Positions 8,181-16,503 of a stretch of DNA of 64,000 bases are shown piece by piece. A program made the position numbers and the translations under genes. Under the pieces are notes generated by a model that was not told the DNA's origin, ran no database searches, and was given only the letters and a program-made list of their open reading frames with translations. Origin of the DNA: Candidatus Edwardsiibacteriota bacterium (GTDB lineage Bacteria; Edwardsbacteria; AC1; EtOH8); the NCBI GenBank assembly GCA_020053305.1, contig JAGVNJ010000009.1:1-64000 (forward strand), given 5' to 3'. Every line of letters begins with the position of its first letter. The stretch's first letter is position 1.

Positions 8181-8830
8181 AAATAGCTCCGGAGGGAATG
8201 CCGACCATAATCATCGCCGGGCTGTTCTTCGTGGCAGCCTTCATCGTCTGGCTGACCACGAAAAATCAAATACTGGCGTATCTGACCCTGGCCTTTGCCA
8301 TGGTGGCCCTGTTCATGATGTTCTTCTTCCGCGATCCGCCCCGGCAGGGAGAATATCTTCCGGGCCGGCTGATATCCCCGGCCGACGGCAAAGTGGTGAT
8401 CGTCCGGGAGACCGAGGATGCTTTCCTCCACAAACAAAAGGTCCTGCAGGTCAGTGTCTTTTTATCGCCGATGGACGTCCACATCAACCGGATACCTATC
8501 TCCGGTAAGGTGATATACCAGCAGTATCATCCGGGAAAATTCTTTCCGGCCTTCGAGGAAAAGGCCTCGCTGGCCAACGAGCAGATGCACCTGGGGATCG
8601 AGACCCCCTACGGGAAGGTCCTGATGAAACAGATCGCCGGGATCCTGGCCCGCCGGGTGGTGTGCTATCCCAAACTTGGAGACGAGGTAAGCGCCGGACA
8701 GAGGATGGGGCTGATGAAGTTCGGCTCCCGGATTGATCTGCTGCTGCCGCTGGGGACCAAGGTCAATGTGAAAGTGGGGGACAGGGTAAAAGGGGGGGTG
8801 ACGGTGATAGGAAAGATGAACGGTAATTAA
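8177..8830 (+). CDS. psd: Phosphatidylserine decarboxylase (short PSD-A type)
   Basis: Makes phosphatidylethanolamine from phosphatidylserine; pssA, which makes the substrate, lies 970 bp downstream. Two N-terminal hydrophobic helices (about residues 9-55) are followed by RLISPADGKVV, FLSPMDVHINRIPISGKV and the self-cleavage motif region LMKFGSRIDLLLP. Cleavage of this family at Gly-Ser (about residues 182-183) generates the pyruvoyl group. At 217 residues it is the short non-proteobacterial type. It overlaps the GAF/GGDEF gene by four bases. Copies of its last codons recur downstream at 8992-9051 and 9093-9161. Confidence 0.93.
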   Translation: MKIAPEGMPTIIIAGLFFVAAFIVWLTTKNQILAYLTLAFAMVALFMMFFFRDPPRQGEYLPGRLISPADGKVVIVRETEDAFLHKQKVLQVSVFLSPMDVHINRIPISGKVIYQQYHPGKFFPAFEEKASLANEQMHLGIETPYGKVLMKQIAGILARRVVCYPKLGDEVSAGQRMGLMKFGSRIDLLLPLGTKVNVKVGDRVKGGVTVIGKMNGN

Positions 8831-8862
8831 TAACTTGAAAGCGCAAATTGTGATTTCAAGTT
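8830..8862. repeat. Hairpin repeat after psd (copy 1)
   Basis: Inverted repeat around AACTTGAAA and TTTCAAGTT, directly after the psd stop. A near-identical copy follows the first psd-tail fragment at 9057-9088, so the two form part of one repeated unit. It could act as a weak terminator but lacks a clear T-run. Confidence 0.6.
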
Positions 8863-8991
8863 AGATGTGGCGGAATTTAATCCTTCAGCGATAGCCTGAA
8901 GCCTATCGCTGGCCTTTCATCAAGGCCGCTGGAGCGGCCTGGGCGTGAGGCTCTTAAGAGCCTTGATGATTTATAGCGATATCGTTTACGG

Positions 8992-9051
8992 TATCGCGAC
9001 AAGGTCCGGGACGGGGTGCCTGTGATAGGGGAGTTGATAGAAAAGAAATAA
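8992..9051 (+). pseudogene. psd C-terminal fragment, copy 2
   Basis: Twenty codons ending in TAA encode RDKVRDGVPVIGELIEKK, matching the tail of Psd (GDRVKGGVTVIGKMNGN). There is no start codon and the frame upstream is closed by stops. It looks like a relic of tandem duplication of the 3 prime end of psd, or of an older paralogue. Confidence 0.6.
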
Positions 9052-9056
9052 CCAGT

Positions 9057-9088
9057 AATTTGAAATCACAGTTTGTGATTTCAAATTG
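9057..9088. repeat. Hairpin repeat after psd fragment (copy 2)
   Basis: AATTTGAAATCACA facing TGTGATTTCAAATT; shares GTGATTTCAA and its flanks with the hairpin at 8830-8862. It has the same position relative to a psd-like stop codon. Confidence 0.6.
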
Positions 9089-9092
9089 GCTT

Positions 9093-9161
9093 AATGACCT
9101 GCTGCTGCCGTTGGGAACACAGGTAAAGGGCGGGGTGACGGTAGGGAAGGATTCCATTTGA
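9093..9161 (+). pseudogene. psd C-terminal fragment, copy 3
   Basis: Codons for NDLLLPLGTQVKGGVTVGKD end at TGA. At the base level GCTGCTGCCG, TGGG and GGGGTGACGGT match psd 8750-8805, with an internal deletion of about 20 bases and a smaller one near the end. No start codon is present. This is the third psd-tail unit in 420 bp. Confidence 0.65.
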
Positions 9162-9255
9162 TTAAATCAAGCTATTGTTTTGCAATATTTTGGGCGTGGA
9201 ATGCCACCATTGGCGGTCATTGGTTAAAAACAACCTAATAAGGGAGGATGACCTC

Positions 9256-9663
9256 ATGAAAATAGAACTGATCGTTGTTGTCGTGGGCGGTTTAGTGGCA
9301 TTGGTTTCCCTGCTCTTTCAGAAGTACTTGGACTACCAACGCACAGTCGACACAAAAAAGCTTGAGCTCTACAATGAGTTCCTCAAGGGATCTGCGCAGA
9401 ATGGCCCAAAAGAGAATGTCAAAAATTTCATGAACAGCATAGAAATAGTTAGTATATATGGCTCGGATGAGGTCGTGCGTGCTCTAAACGCGTTCATGGA
9501 AATCATACGGAATCCTTCACAGTATCCTAATTTTTTGACTGTAACCTCAGAAAGATACGAGCAGCTTCTATTGATCATGCGAAAAGATATTGTCAAACGA
9601 ACCAAACTATCTCCGAATGATTACAAGCATATTCATAATATGAGAAAGCAGGGTCATCAGTAG
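9256..9663 (+). CDS. Small membrane-anchored protein, function unknown
   Basis: A 135-residue protein with one N-terminal membrane helix (about residues 4-22, VVVVGGLVALVSLLF) and a charged helical remainder. I do not recognise a named family. The start is set by AGGGAGG at 9241-9247, eight bases before ATG 9256. The gene is clearly more AT-rich than psd and pssA on either side and follows decayed psd-tail copies, so it may have arrived with the rearrangement there. Its position between the two phosphatidylethanolamine genes could be incidental. Confidence 0.7.
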   Translation: MKIELIVVVVGGLVALVSLLFQKYLDYQRTVDTKKLELYNEFLKGSAQNGPKENVKNFMNSIEIVSIYGSDEVVRALNAFMEIIRNPSQYPNFLTVTSERYEQLLLIMRKDIVKRTKLSPNDYKHIHNMRKQGHQ

Positions 9664-9695
9664 AAAGAGAAGCACGGCATCTCCTGATAAAAAAA

Positions 9696-9788
9696 ATGGA
9701 ACAAACCAAACAGCCGGCCCAGAAAATGGATGATGCAGAAATCAAAAAGCTGGAAAATAAAAGCCAATCAAGGCGAAGAAATAACTAA
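9696..9788 (+). CDS. Possible 30-residue ORF
   Basis: ATG 9696 to TAA 9788 encodes a hydrophilic, lysine-rich peptide (MEQTKQPAQKMDDAEIKKLE and ten more residues). No strong ribosome binding site precedes it; the upstream bases are mostly A. It may be chance or the remains of a longer gene. Confidence 0.2.
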   Translation: MEQTKQPAQKMDDAEIKKLENKSQSRRRNN

Positions 9789-9799
9789 TAATATCTGAT

Positions 9800-10552
9800 A
9801 TGTCTCCACACAAGATCAAAACCCCGTCGTTCCTGCCCAGCGTCTTCACCAGCGGGAACCTTTTCTGCGGGGTGCTGGCGATACTGGAGGCCTTCAACGG
9901 CAACTATTACCGGGGGGCCTGGCTGATTATTCTGGCCGGCTTCTTCGATTCCGTAGACGGGATGGTGGCCCGGCTGACCCATCATTACAGCCGTTTCGGA
10001 GCCGAGCTGGACTCGCTGTCCGATCTGGTCTCCTTCGTGCTGGCCCCCATGATCCTGATCTACCCGCTGGCCCTGAAGAACCTGGGACTGTGGGGCAGCC
10101 TGACCGCCTTTGCCTTCGTGGTGGCCGGGGCCATCCGGCTGGCCCGGTTCAACGCCAACCTCAAGAGCCTGACCGAGAAGGAGATCTTCCACGGACTGCC
10201 CACCCCGGCGGCCGGGGGGGTGGTGACCAGCTTTCTGCTGTTCAGCAACGCCGTGGCCTACGATCTATCGCTGATCCGCTTCATCCCGCTGGTTATAATC
10301 CTGCTTTCCTTCCTGATGGTCAGCGACATCGAATATCAGCCCTTTCCCAAGATGGCCGACCGCAGTTTCAAATCCTATCTTATCTATGGCGGGTTCATGC
10401 TGGCCATCCTGGGCATCATCAAAAATCCCAACCTGACGCTTTTCCCCATCCTGACCGGATACATCCTGTTCGGTCTGATGCGGCGAATCTATAAATCAAG
10501 CCACCTGGAAAAATTGAAGAACAAAAGGAGAATAAAAATTGCTGACCGCTGA
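9800..10552 (+). CDS. pssA: CDP-diacylglycerol-serine O-phosphatidyltransferase
   Basis: Makes phosphatidylserine, the substrate of Psd. The CDP-alcohol phosphotransferase motif D-G-x2-A-R-x8-G-x3-D-x3-D is visible as DGMVARLTHHYSRFGAELDS followed by LSD (about residues 53-75). Several membrane helices follow and the basic tail ([12 protein letters not shown]) is cytoplasmic. At 250 residues it matches the membrane-embedded type II PssA. The gene end overlaps the TTG start of purS by 14 bases, linking lipid and purine genes on one message. Confidence 0.93.
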   Translation: MSPHKIKTPSFLPSVFTSGNLFCGVLAILEAFNGNYYRGAWLIILAGFFDSVDGMVARLTHHYSRFGAELDSLSDLVSFVLAPMILIYPLALKNLGLWGSLTAFAFVVAGAIRLARFNANLKSLTEKEIFHGLPTPAAGGVVTSFLLFSNAVAYDLSLIRFIPLVIILLSFLMVSDIEYQPFPKMADRSFKSYLIYGGFMLAILGIIKNPNLTLFPILTGYILFGLMRRIYKSSHLEKLKNKRRIKIADR

Positions 10553-10790
10553 AATCCACGTCACCCTGAAAGATCTGGTGCTGGATCCCCAGGGCACCAC
10601 CCTCAAACGCTCCATGGAGACCATGGGCTACCAGAATATCGAAGAGGTCCGGATGGGAAAATTCATCCAGGTGCGGTTCGACAGCGACGACCGGAAGGAA
10701 GTCGAGAAGAAGGTCGATGAGATGTGCCGGCAGATACTTTCCAATCCGGTGATCGAGCAGTACAGCTATTCCCTGACGGAGGGCGAATGA
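10539..10790 (+). CDS. purS: FGAM synthase subunit PurS
   Basis: The small 83-residue subunit that bridges PurQ and PurL in the three-part formylglycinamidine synthase. The family pattern is seen in [20 protein letters not shown] and [15 protein letters not shown] 10539 is the start, with AAAAGGAG at 10523-10530 eight bases upstream. It ends in an ATGA overlap with purQ. The separate S/Q/L arrangement is typical of Gram-positives and many non-proteobacteria, which helps place the organism outside the Gammaproteobacteria. Confidence 0.93.
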   Translation: MLTAEIHVTLKDLVLDPQGTTLKRSMETMGYQNIEEVRMGKFIQVRFDSDDRKEVEKKVDEMCRQILSNPVIEQYSYSLTEGE

Positions 10791-11482
10791 AATTTGCGGT
10801 GATAACCTTTCCCGGCTCCAATTGCGACTACGACTGCTACCGGGCGGTGAAGGACCATCTTAAATGCCCGGTGGAATACATCTGGCACCGGGAGCATTCT
10901 CTGAATGACTGCGACTGCGTGATCCTGCCCGGCGGCTTCTCCTACGGCGACTATCTTCGGACCGGGGCCATCGCCCGTTTTTCGCCCATCATGCGGCAGG
11001 TGATTGATTTTGCCGATAAGGGCGGCCCGGTGATCGGCATCTGCAACGGCTTTCAGATCCTGCTGGAGAGCGGCCTGCTGCCGGGGGCCATGCTGGTCAA
11101 CCGCAGCCTGCAGTTCATCTGCAAAACGGTTCATCTGAAGGCCGAGAACAATAAACTACCGTTTACCAATAAATTGACCAAAAACCAACTGATCAAGGTT
11201 CCCATCGCCCATAAGGAGGGCAATTACTATGCCGACCAGAAGACCGTCCGGGAGCTGGAGGAGAACGGCCGGGTGGTCTTCCGTTACTGCGATTCTTCGG
11301 GAAAGGCGGATGATACGGCAAATCCCAACGGCTCGGTAAACAACATCGCCGGCATCACCAACCAGCAGGGCAACGTCCTGGGCATGATGCCCCATCCGGA
11401 GCGGGCCTTGGAGCAGCTGCTGGGCTCGTCCGACGGCGTCCTGATATTCGATTCCATCAAGAACTTCCTGGGAGCAAAATGA
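10787..11482 (+). CDS. purQ: FGAM synthase glutaminase subunit PurQ
   Basis: Class I glutamine amidotransferase that feeds ammonia to PurL. Start [16 protein letters not shown] is canonical; ATG 10787 overlaps the purS stop. The nucleophile cysteine lies in [15 protein letters not shown] (about residue 85). [16 protein letters not shown] precedes it, and the His-Glu pair is in [14 protein letters not shown] near the end. At 231 residues it is full length. A 64-bp upstream open extension has no family counterpart and was not used. Confidence 0.96.
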   Translation: MKFAVITFPGSNCDYDCYRAVKDHLKCPVEYIWHREHSLNDCDCVILPGGFSYGDYLRTGAIARFSPIMRQVIDFADKGGPVIGICNGFQILLESGLLPGAMLVNRSLQFICKTVHLKAENNKLPFTNKLTKNQLIKVPIAHKEGNYYADQKTVRELEENGRVVFRYCDSSGKADDTANPNGSVNNIAGITNQQGNVLGMMPHPERALEQLLGSSDGVLIFDSIKNFLGAK

Positions 11483-11483
11483 C

Positions 11484-12281
11484 ATGCTGAGCAAGCTGTA
11501 CAAACAACCGGACGTCAACGCGATAACCAATCTACTGACCAGGCTGGACCAGATACTGGCCGGCGATCCCGATAAAATGATCCGCCAACTGCGCCAACTG
11601 GCCAAGACGGTGGATCGCCTGGTGCCCTACCGTGACGGGCATATCATCCGGGTGACCTTCTACTCCCTGGCCATCGGTATGAGAATGGGCCTGCCCCAGG
11701 AGGACCTGCTGACCCTGGAGGTGGCGGCCCTGCTGCACGACTTCGGCAAGCTGGGGGTGGACGAGGCCACCCTGGAGAAGGAGGAGACGCTGAGTAGCGA
11801 GGAGCTGACAGAGATCCACCACCATGCCGAGCGGGGTTATCATATCATCTCCGGCTTTTCCAAGCTGTGCTCGGTGGCCGATATCATCCGGGACCACCAC
11901 GAGAAATACGACGGCAGCGGCTATCCCAACAAGAAGACCGGCCAAGATATCAGCCGTCTGGCCCGGATCATAGCGGTGGCCGACGCCTACGACGCCATGA
12001 CCGCCGACCGGCCCTACCGCAAGGGGCTGCCCCGAAAGCAGGCCGAGGCCGAGCTGCTGATTCATTCCGGAACCCAGTTCGACCCTGAGGTGGTGGACTT
12101 CTTCGTCAATCATGTCCATGATAAAAAACCGGATTTCAAGATTTCACTGCTCAGCAAGACCTTCAAGATACCCCGCAAGAAGCCCCGGGTCAAGCCCCGG
12201 AACGGGCAAAAGGCCCATCCCAGGAAAGCCGCTGCCAACGGGGGCTCATCAAAATCGCAACCTTCAAACGTGAAAAAATAA
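11484..12281 (+). CDS. HD-GYP domain phosphodiesterase
   Basis: A 265-residue protein that is nearly only an HD-GYP domain, the family that hydrolyses cyclic di-GMP or related cyclic dinucleotides. Seen: GHIIRV helix (about residue 52), LLHDFGK (H85, D86), the second histidine group in EIHHHAERG (about 111-119), [12 protein letters not shown] (H138-P148), and [17 protein letters not shown]. All metal ligands appear intact. There is no receiver or sensor domain; the tail (about 220-265) is basic and low complexity ([20 protein letters not shown]). It sits one base after purQ and one before purL, so it is made with purine enzymes. Confidence 0.9.
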   Translation: MLSKLYKQPDVNAITNLLTRLDQILAGDPDKMIRQLRQLAKTVDRLVPYRDGHIIRVTFYSLAIGMRMGLPQEDLLTLEVAALLHDFGKLGVDEATLEKEETLSSEELTEIHHHAERGYHIISGFSKLCSVADIIRDHHEKYDGSGYPNKKTGQDISRLARIIAVADAYDAMTADRPYRKGLPRKQAEAELLIHSGTQFDPEVVDFFVNHVHDKKPDFKISLLSKTFKIPRKKPRVKPRNGQKAHPRKAAANGGSSKSQPSNVKK

Positions 12282-12282
12282 C

Positions 12283-14529
12283 ATGACCAAACATCAGGAA
12301 CCCATCGTAGATATAAAATTAGCCCGGAGCTTCGGGATCAACCAAGAGGAGTTCGACAGCATCCAGCGGATAATGGGGCGGATGCCCAGCTATACCGAAC
12401 TGGGCATCTTTTCGGTGCTGTGGTCCGAACACTGCTCCTATAAGAATTCCAAGCCGCTGCTGAAGCTGTTCCCCACCCGGGCGCCCCAGGTCCTGCAGGG
12501 GCCGGGCGAGAATGCCGGGATAGTGGACATCGGAGACGGACTGGGGATCGCCATGAAGGTGGAGAGCCACAATCATCCCTCGGCCATCGAGCCCTACCAG
12601 GGGGCGGCTACCGGCATCGGCGGCATTTTGCGGGACATCTTCACCATGGGGGCCAGGCCTATCGCCCTGATGGACCCGCTTTACTTCGGGTCGCTGGAGG
12701 ATGCCCATGTCCGGCACCTGTTCTCCGGGGTGGTCTCCGGCATCGCCGATTACGGCAACTGCGTGGGCATACCCACCGTGGGCGGCTCGGTGGTGTTCGA
12801 CGAGTCCTATACCACCAACCCGCTGGTCAACGTGATGTGCCTGGGGTTGGTGGAGAACAAGAAGATCATGCGGGGCTTCGCCTCGGGCTCTGGCAACCTG
12901 GTGATAGCCGTGGGGGCCACCACCGGCCGGGACGGCATCCACGGGGCCACCTTCGCCTCGGAGGAGCTGTCCGAGGAATCCTCGGCCAAGCGTCCCTCGG
13001 TCCAGATAGGGGACCCCTTCACCAAGAAACTGCTGCTGGAGGCCACCCTGGAGTTGATCGAATCCGGCCTGGCGGTGGGCATCCAGGACATGGGGGCGGC
13101 CGGGCTGACCAGTTCTTCCATAGAGATGGCCTCCCGGGCCGGTACCGGCCTGGAGATGGACATGTCTCAAGTGCCGCTCAGGGAAAAGGGGATGACTCCG
13201 TACGAGATCATGCTATCGGAATCCCAGGAGAGAATGGTGGTGGTGGCTCCCAAGGAAAATTACGAACAGATCAAAGCGATATTCGACAAATGGGAGCTTC
13301 ATTGCTCGTCAATAGGGGTGGTCACAGATGACGGCCATGTTCGAATAAAATGGGGCGAAGAGGTCTTTGCCGATATCCCGGTTAAAGCCCTGGTCGATGA
13401 GGCCCCAGTCTACGAAAGAGAAAGCCAGAAACCGGGTTATCTCGATAAGTTAAAGCAATTCATTCAAAATGACATCAAAGAACCAAAAGACCATAACCGT
13501 TCGCTTAATATTGTATTATCAGCTCCGACCATCGCCAGTAAACGCTGGGTATATCAGCAGTACGACCACCAGGTGCGGACCAACACCGCCGTTCTGCCGG
13601 GCTCCGATGCCGCCGTTCTGCGTATTCGCGGCACCAACAAGGCTATCGGCATCACCACCGACTGCAACGGCCGGTACTGTTATTTGAATCCCTTCAACGG
13701 CGGAGCCATCGCAGTGGCCGAGGCCGCCCGCAATCTGGCCTGTTCCGGGGCCAAACCATTGGGTTTGACCGACTGTCTGAATTTCGGCAATCCCTACAAG
13801 CCCGAGGTCTTTTACCAGATGAAGCAGGCGGTGGAGGGTCTGGCCGAGGCCTGCAAGGTCCTGGAGGTGCCGGTGATCTCCGGCAATGTCAGCCTGTATA
13901 ACGAGAGCCTGACCCACAGCGTCTATCCCACGCCCCTGATAGGCATGGTGGGGCTGATCGAGGACCTTTCGCAAATCACCACCCAGTGGTTCAAGGAGCC
14001 CGGCGACGTTGTATTTCTGGCCGGCGATATCAAATCCCAGCCGGACATCGGGGGCTCGGAGTATCTTAAAGTGGTGCATGGCCAGGTGAACGGCGATGCC
14101 CCGGCCATAGACCTGAGTGCCGAAAAGAAACTGCATGATTTCGTCAGGGATGCCATCAAGGCCGGGCTGGTTCGCTCGGCCCATGACTGCTCGGAAGGCG
14201 GCCTGGCCGTGGCCCTGGCCGAGTGCTGTTTTACACCACCCCTTGATCCCCTCCTTAACAAGGAGGGGACAGGATTGGTTGCTGATCTGTCCGACCTGCC
14301 GGGAAGAAGCGATTTCAAGCTGTTTGCCGAGTTCCAGAGCCGGATAGTACTATCATGCAAGCCCTCTGATATTGAGAAGCTGGAAGGATTGGCCAAGAAG
14401 CAGGGCGTGGACATTATGAAATTAGGAACAGTAGGCGGCGACAGGCTGGTTATAAAGGATCTGATTGACCTACCGGTGGCCGAGGCCAGAAAGACCTGGG
14501 AAGAGGCCATACCGAATATTATGAAGTGA
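12283..14529 (+). CDS. purL: Phosphoribosylformylglycinamidine synthase subunit PurL
   Basis: ATP-dependent conversion of FGAR to FGAM, fourth step of purine synthesis, with PurS and PurQ. Motifs: [15 protein letters not shown] (about residue 46), [20 protein letters not shown] (about 91), [20 protein letters not shown] (about 267) and [14 protein letters not shown] near 635. At 748 residues it is the short PurL type. Residues 652-664 ([13 protein letters not shown]) are encoded by a palindromic repeat that fits no PurL consensus and looks like an in-frame insertion in a surface loop. No obvious terminator follows; the run ends at 14.5 kb. Confidence 0.97.
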   Translation: MTKHQEPIVDIKLARSFGINQEEFDSIQRIMGRMPSYTELGIFSVLWSEHCSYKNSKPLLKLFPTRAPQVLQGPGENAGIVDIGDGLGIAMKVESHNHPSAIEPYQGAATGIGGILRDIFTMGARPIALMDPLYFGSLEDAHVRHLFSGVVSGIADYGNCVGIPTVGGSVVFDESYTTNPLVNVMCLGLVENKKIMRGFASGSGNLVIAVGATTGRDGIHGATFASEELSEESSAKRPSVQIGDPFTKKLLLEATLELIESGLAVGIQDMGAAGLTSSSIEMASRAGTGLEMDMSQVPLREKGMTPYEIMLSESQERMVVVAPKENYEQIKAIFDKWELHCSSIGVVTDDGHVRIKWGEEVFADIPVKALVDEAPVYERESQKPGYLDKLKQFIQNDIKEPKDHNRSLNIVLSAPTIASKRWVYQQYDHQVRTNTAVLPGSDAAVLRIRGTNKAIGITTDCNGRYCYLNPFNGGAIAVAEAARNLACSGAKPLGLTDCLNFGNPYKPEVFYQMKQAVEGLAEACKVLEVPVISGNVSLYNESLTHSVYPTPLIGMVGLIEDLSQITTQWFKEPGDVVFLAGDIKSQPDIGGSEYLKVVHGQVNGDAPAIDLSAEKKLHDFVRDAIKAGLVRSAHDCSEGGLAVALAECCFTPPLDPLLNKEGTGLVADLSDLPGRSDFKLFAEFQSRIVLSCKPSDIEKLEGLAKKQGVDIMKLGTVGGDRLVIKDLIDLPVAEARKTWEEAIPNIMK
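14236..14274. repeat. In-frame palindromic insertion in purL
   Basis: The perfect palindrome core TCCCCTCCTT-AAC-AAGGAGGGGA (14247-14269) with CCCCTTGA before it resembles a common dispersed intergenic palindrome type in bacterial genomes. Here it adds about 13 codons to purL without breaking the frame. Confidence 0.65.
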
Positions 14530-14645
14530 TCATACTTTTGTAAACGGGACATAGGACGCTGACGCCGTCGTCCATAGCCGTCTTATATTTTAGCATACTA
14601 TGGCGCCGGACGATTGTCACAGATCTTACTGAGTTGTTTTTGTGC

Positions 14646-14692
14646 AGCGTCATCCTGAGCAAGGCAAACCTGCCTCGCAAGCCGAAGGATCT
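14646..14692. repeat. Partial dispersed repeat upstream of msrA
   Basis: CGTCATCCTGAG, a cysteine-codon-rich middle, then GCCGAAGGATCTG. It resembles the ends and core of the 84-bp repeat at 19404-19487. Only one half is recognisable. Confidence 0.45.
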
Positions 14693-14717
14693 GAACCATC
14701 GTTTAAACGGGCCACCC

Positions 14718-14746
14718 TTGACAAACCCTCTATTCGGCCTTATATT
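14718..14746 (+). promoter_or_regulatory. msrA promoter
   Basis: TTGACA (14718-14723), 17 bp, TATATT (14741-14746). The predicted start (about 14753) falls almost on the ribosome binding site AAAGGAGG (14751-14758), so the leader is very short. Confidence 0.75.
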
Positions 14747-14766
14747 GGCTAAAGGAGGGTTTTTAC

Positions 14767-15375
14767 ATGAACAAACAGATATATCTCAGCCTGCTGGCTT
14801 TTCTGCTGGGCTTTGCCGTGACCGCCAATACCCAGGGTCAAGATGCTAAAGGTAAGGGCGGGTTTCAAACCCGCCCCGGCAACTCCAAAATAAAGGAAAT
14901 AAAAATGGAAACCGCCATATTTGCGGCCGGGTGTTTCTGGGGAGTGGAGTCCGACTTCCAGAAGCTCAAAGGAGTCGCCTCCACCGAGGTGGGCTACACC
15001 GGCGGCCACACCAAGGATCCCACCTACCAGCAGGTGTGCACCGACACCACCGGCCACGCCGAGGCCGTCCGCATAACCTACGACCCGGCGGTCATCGGCT
15101 ACGATGACCTGCTGAAGGTCTTCTGGGAGAATCACAATCCCACCACGCCCGACCGCCAGGGGCCGGACGTGGGCTCTCAATACCGCTCGGCCATTTTCTA
15201 TACCACCCCGGAACAGCAGAAGGCGGCTATAAGCTCCAGGGAAAAGCTGGACAAGTCCCAAAAATATTCCAGACCGATAGTCACCGAAATCACCCCGGCC
15301 ACGGATTTCTATCGGGCCGAGGAATACCACCAGCAGTATTACCAGAAGAAAGGCGGCGGCAGTTGTAAATTTTAA
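14767..15375 (+). CDS. msrA: Peptide methionine sulfoxide reductase MsrA
   Basis: Reduces methionine-S-sulfoxide in proteins. The catalytic motif GCFWGVE lies about residues 55-61, followed by [31 protein letters not shown] and an [14 protein letters not shown] end. The ATG at 14767 has an excellent ribosome binding site and gives a signal peptide (about residues 1-25), so the form made from it is periplasmic. Residues 31-37 (GGFQTRP) come from a palindromic repeat. A second start at ATG 14905 (M47), with AAAGGA before it, would give a cytoplasmic enzyme beginning [13 protein letters not shown]. Both forms may be made. No msrB is adjacent. Confidence 0.93.
   Translation: MNKQIYLSLLAFLLGFAVTANTQGQDAKGKGGFQTRPGNSKIKEIKMETAIFAAGCFWGVESDFQKLKGVASTEVGYTGGHTKDPTYQQVCTDTTGHAEAVRITYDPAVIGYDDLLKVFWENHNPTTPDRQGPDVGSQYRSAIFYTTPEQQKAAISSREKLDKSQKYSRPIVTEITPATDFYRAEEYHQQYYQKKGGGSCKF
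14856..14876. repeat. In-frame palindrome in msrA linker
   Basis: GGGCGGGTTT-C-AAACCCGCCC is a perfect inverted repeat of 10-bp arms between the signal-peptide codons and the catalytic domain codons. It keeps the frame open. Confidence 0.7.
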
Positions 15376-15382
15376 TACCTCC

Positions 15383-15404
15383 CTCTCCTAATGCGTTAGG
15401 AGAG
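15383..15404. repeat. Dispersed palindrome, CTCTCCTAA type
   Basis: CTCTCCTAA-TGCG-TTAGGAGAG after msrA. The same palindrome with loop AGCA occurs at 55811-55834 and 58309-58332. Confidence 0.7.
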
Positions 15405-15508
15405 AGCCTGCACTGAGTAATGCCTGAATTTATGCCAGCCGAAGTGGGAAGGGGTGGGGTCGATAGATGGCCCGCAGTGTATCTGCGGTATTCTGTCATA
15501 CTTTCTGG

Positions 15509-15528
15509 ATTCCAGCCTGCGCTGGAAT
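15509..15528. repeat. Dispersed palindrome, ATTCCAGC type
   Basis: ATTCCAGC-CTGC-GCTGGAAT preceded by CTGG and followed by GAC; the same design as the hairpin at 1156-1175. Confidence 0.7.
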
Positions 15529-15559
15529 GACAAGATAAATTATTGGCAGGGGAGGGTCA

Positions 15560-15588
15560 GCCTGCAGTAATGCGGGCTTTTTATTTTC
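15560..15588 (+). terminator. Rho-independent terminator after msrA
   Basis: Stem GCCTGCA, loop GTAA, stem TGCGGGC (one G-T pair), then TTTTTATTTT. It directly precedes the promoter of the radical SAM gene. Confidence 0.65.
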
Positions 15589-15589
15589 C

Positions 15590-15618
15590 TTGACTTAGTG
15601 CCGCCCAGAATATAAACT
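15590..15618 (+). promoter_or_regulatory. Promoter of the radical SAM gene, possibly leaderless
   Basis: TTGACT (15590-15595), 17 bp, TAAACT (15613-15618); TATAAA at 15611-15616 is an alternative -10. Either predicts transcription starting at about 15622-15625, at or next to the ATG at 15625. Confidence 0.55.
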
Positions 15619-15624
15619 ATTCCC

Positions 15625-16494
15625 ATGATCAAGGAGATAACAGCCAAGACCATGCTGTCGCATGTCCCGGGCCCCGACAGCTGGTTCGGCCTCAAATACA
15701 ACCTGAACCTCTACCGGGGCTGCGCCCACGGCTGCATCTACTGCGATTCCCGCAGTTCCTGCTATCGGATAGAGAATTTCTCGGACATCCTGGTCAAGTT
15801 CAACGCCATCGAACTGCTTAAAAAAGAGCTGCCAGCCAAGCGGATCAAGGGAACCATCGGCACTGGCTCCATGAACGACCCCTATCAGCCGGTGGAGAAA
15901 CAATTCCAACTGACCAAACAATCGTTGGAGTTGATGGACAAACATGGTTTTTCGGTGCACATCATCACCAAGAGCGATCTGGTGCTGAGGGATATCGATC
16001 TTTTGCTGGAGATATCAAAGACCTACGCCGCGGTGACATTCACGGTCATCACAACAGATGATAAATTGGCCGGGATCATCGAGCCCGGGGCGCCGCCGCC
16101 GTCAAAAAGGCTTAAGGCCATCGAGGCCCTGAGCCGGGCCGGCATCTATACCGGCATCACCATGATGCCGCTGCTGCCGTTCATCACCGACACCGAAGAG
16201 AACGTCAAGGGCATCGTCCGACAGGCCAAGGACAGCGGGGCAAAATATATCATCCCGGTCTTCGGCATGTCTATTCGGACCGGACAGAGGGAATATTATT
16301 ACCAAAAGCTTGAGGAGCATTTTCCTGGACTGAAGGGCCGATACGAAAAAAGCTACGGACTGCAATACCAATGCCCCTCGCCGGAGCATAAAAGACTGTC
16401 GGATATATTCACCGAAGAATGCCAAAGGCAGGGCATCAGGATAGGGATGGAATTCTTTACACCTGTAAAAAGTGTACAGCCCACACTGTTTTAA
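15625..16494 (+). CDS. SPL-like radical SAM protein
   Basis: A 289-residue radical SAM enzyme. The iron-sulfur motif C-x3-C-x2-C is YRGCAHGCIYCDSR (about residues 30-43), the version seen in spore-photoproduct-lyase-like and Rv2578c-type proteins. The start VPGPDSWFGLKYNLNLYRGC and GTGSMNDPYQPVEK are shared with that family. The substrate is unknown; true spore photoproduct lyases need a conserved late cysteine that I cannot assign here. There is no ribosome binding site before ATG 15625 and the promoter lies immediately upstream, which suggests a leaderless message. A GNAT gene follows nine bases later. Confidence 0.85.
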   Translation: MIKEITAKTMLSHVPGPDSWFGLKYNLNLYRGCAHGCIYCDSRSSCYRIENFSDILVKFNAIELLKKELPAKRIKGTIGTGSMNDPYQPVEKQFQLTKQSLELMDKHGFSVHIITKSDLVLRDIDLLLEISKTYAAVTFTVITTDDKLAGIIEPGAPPPSKRLKAIEALSRAGIYTGITMMPLLPFITDTEENVKGIVRQAKDSGAKYIIPVFGMSIRTGQREYYYQKLEEHFPGLKGRYEKSYGLQYQCPSPEHKRLSDIFTEECQRQGIRIGMEFFTPVKSVQPTLF

Positions 16495-16503
16495 GAGGTC
16501 ACT

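Noticed and set aside
8831-9255. Riboswitch upstream of the small membrane protein gene
   Set aside because: The hairpins are explained by repeated psd-tail units; no conserved riboswitch core was recognised.
15625-16494. Spore photoproduct lyase as an exact call
   Set aside because: The radical SAM motif and local context fit the wider family only; nothing suggests spores, and the late cysteine of true SPL is not evident.
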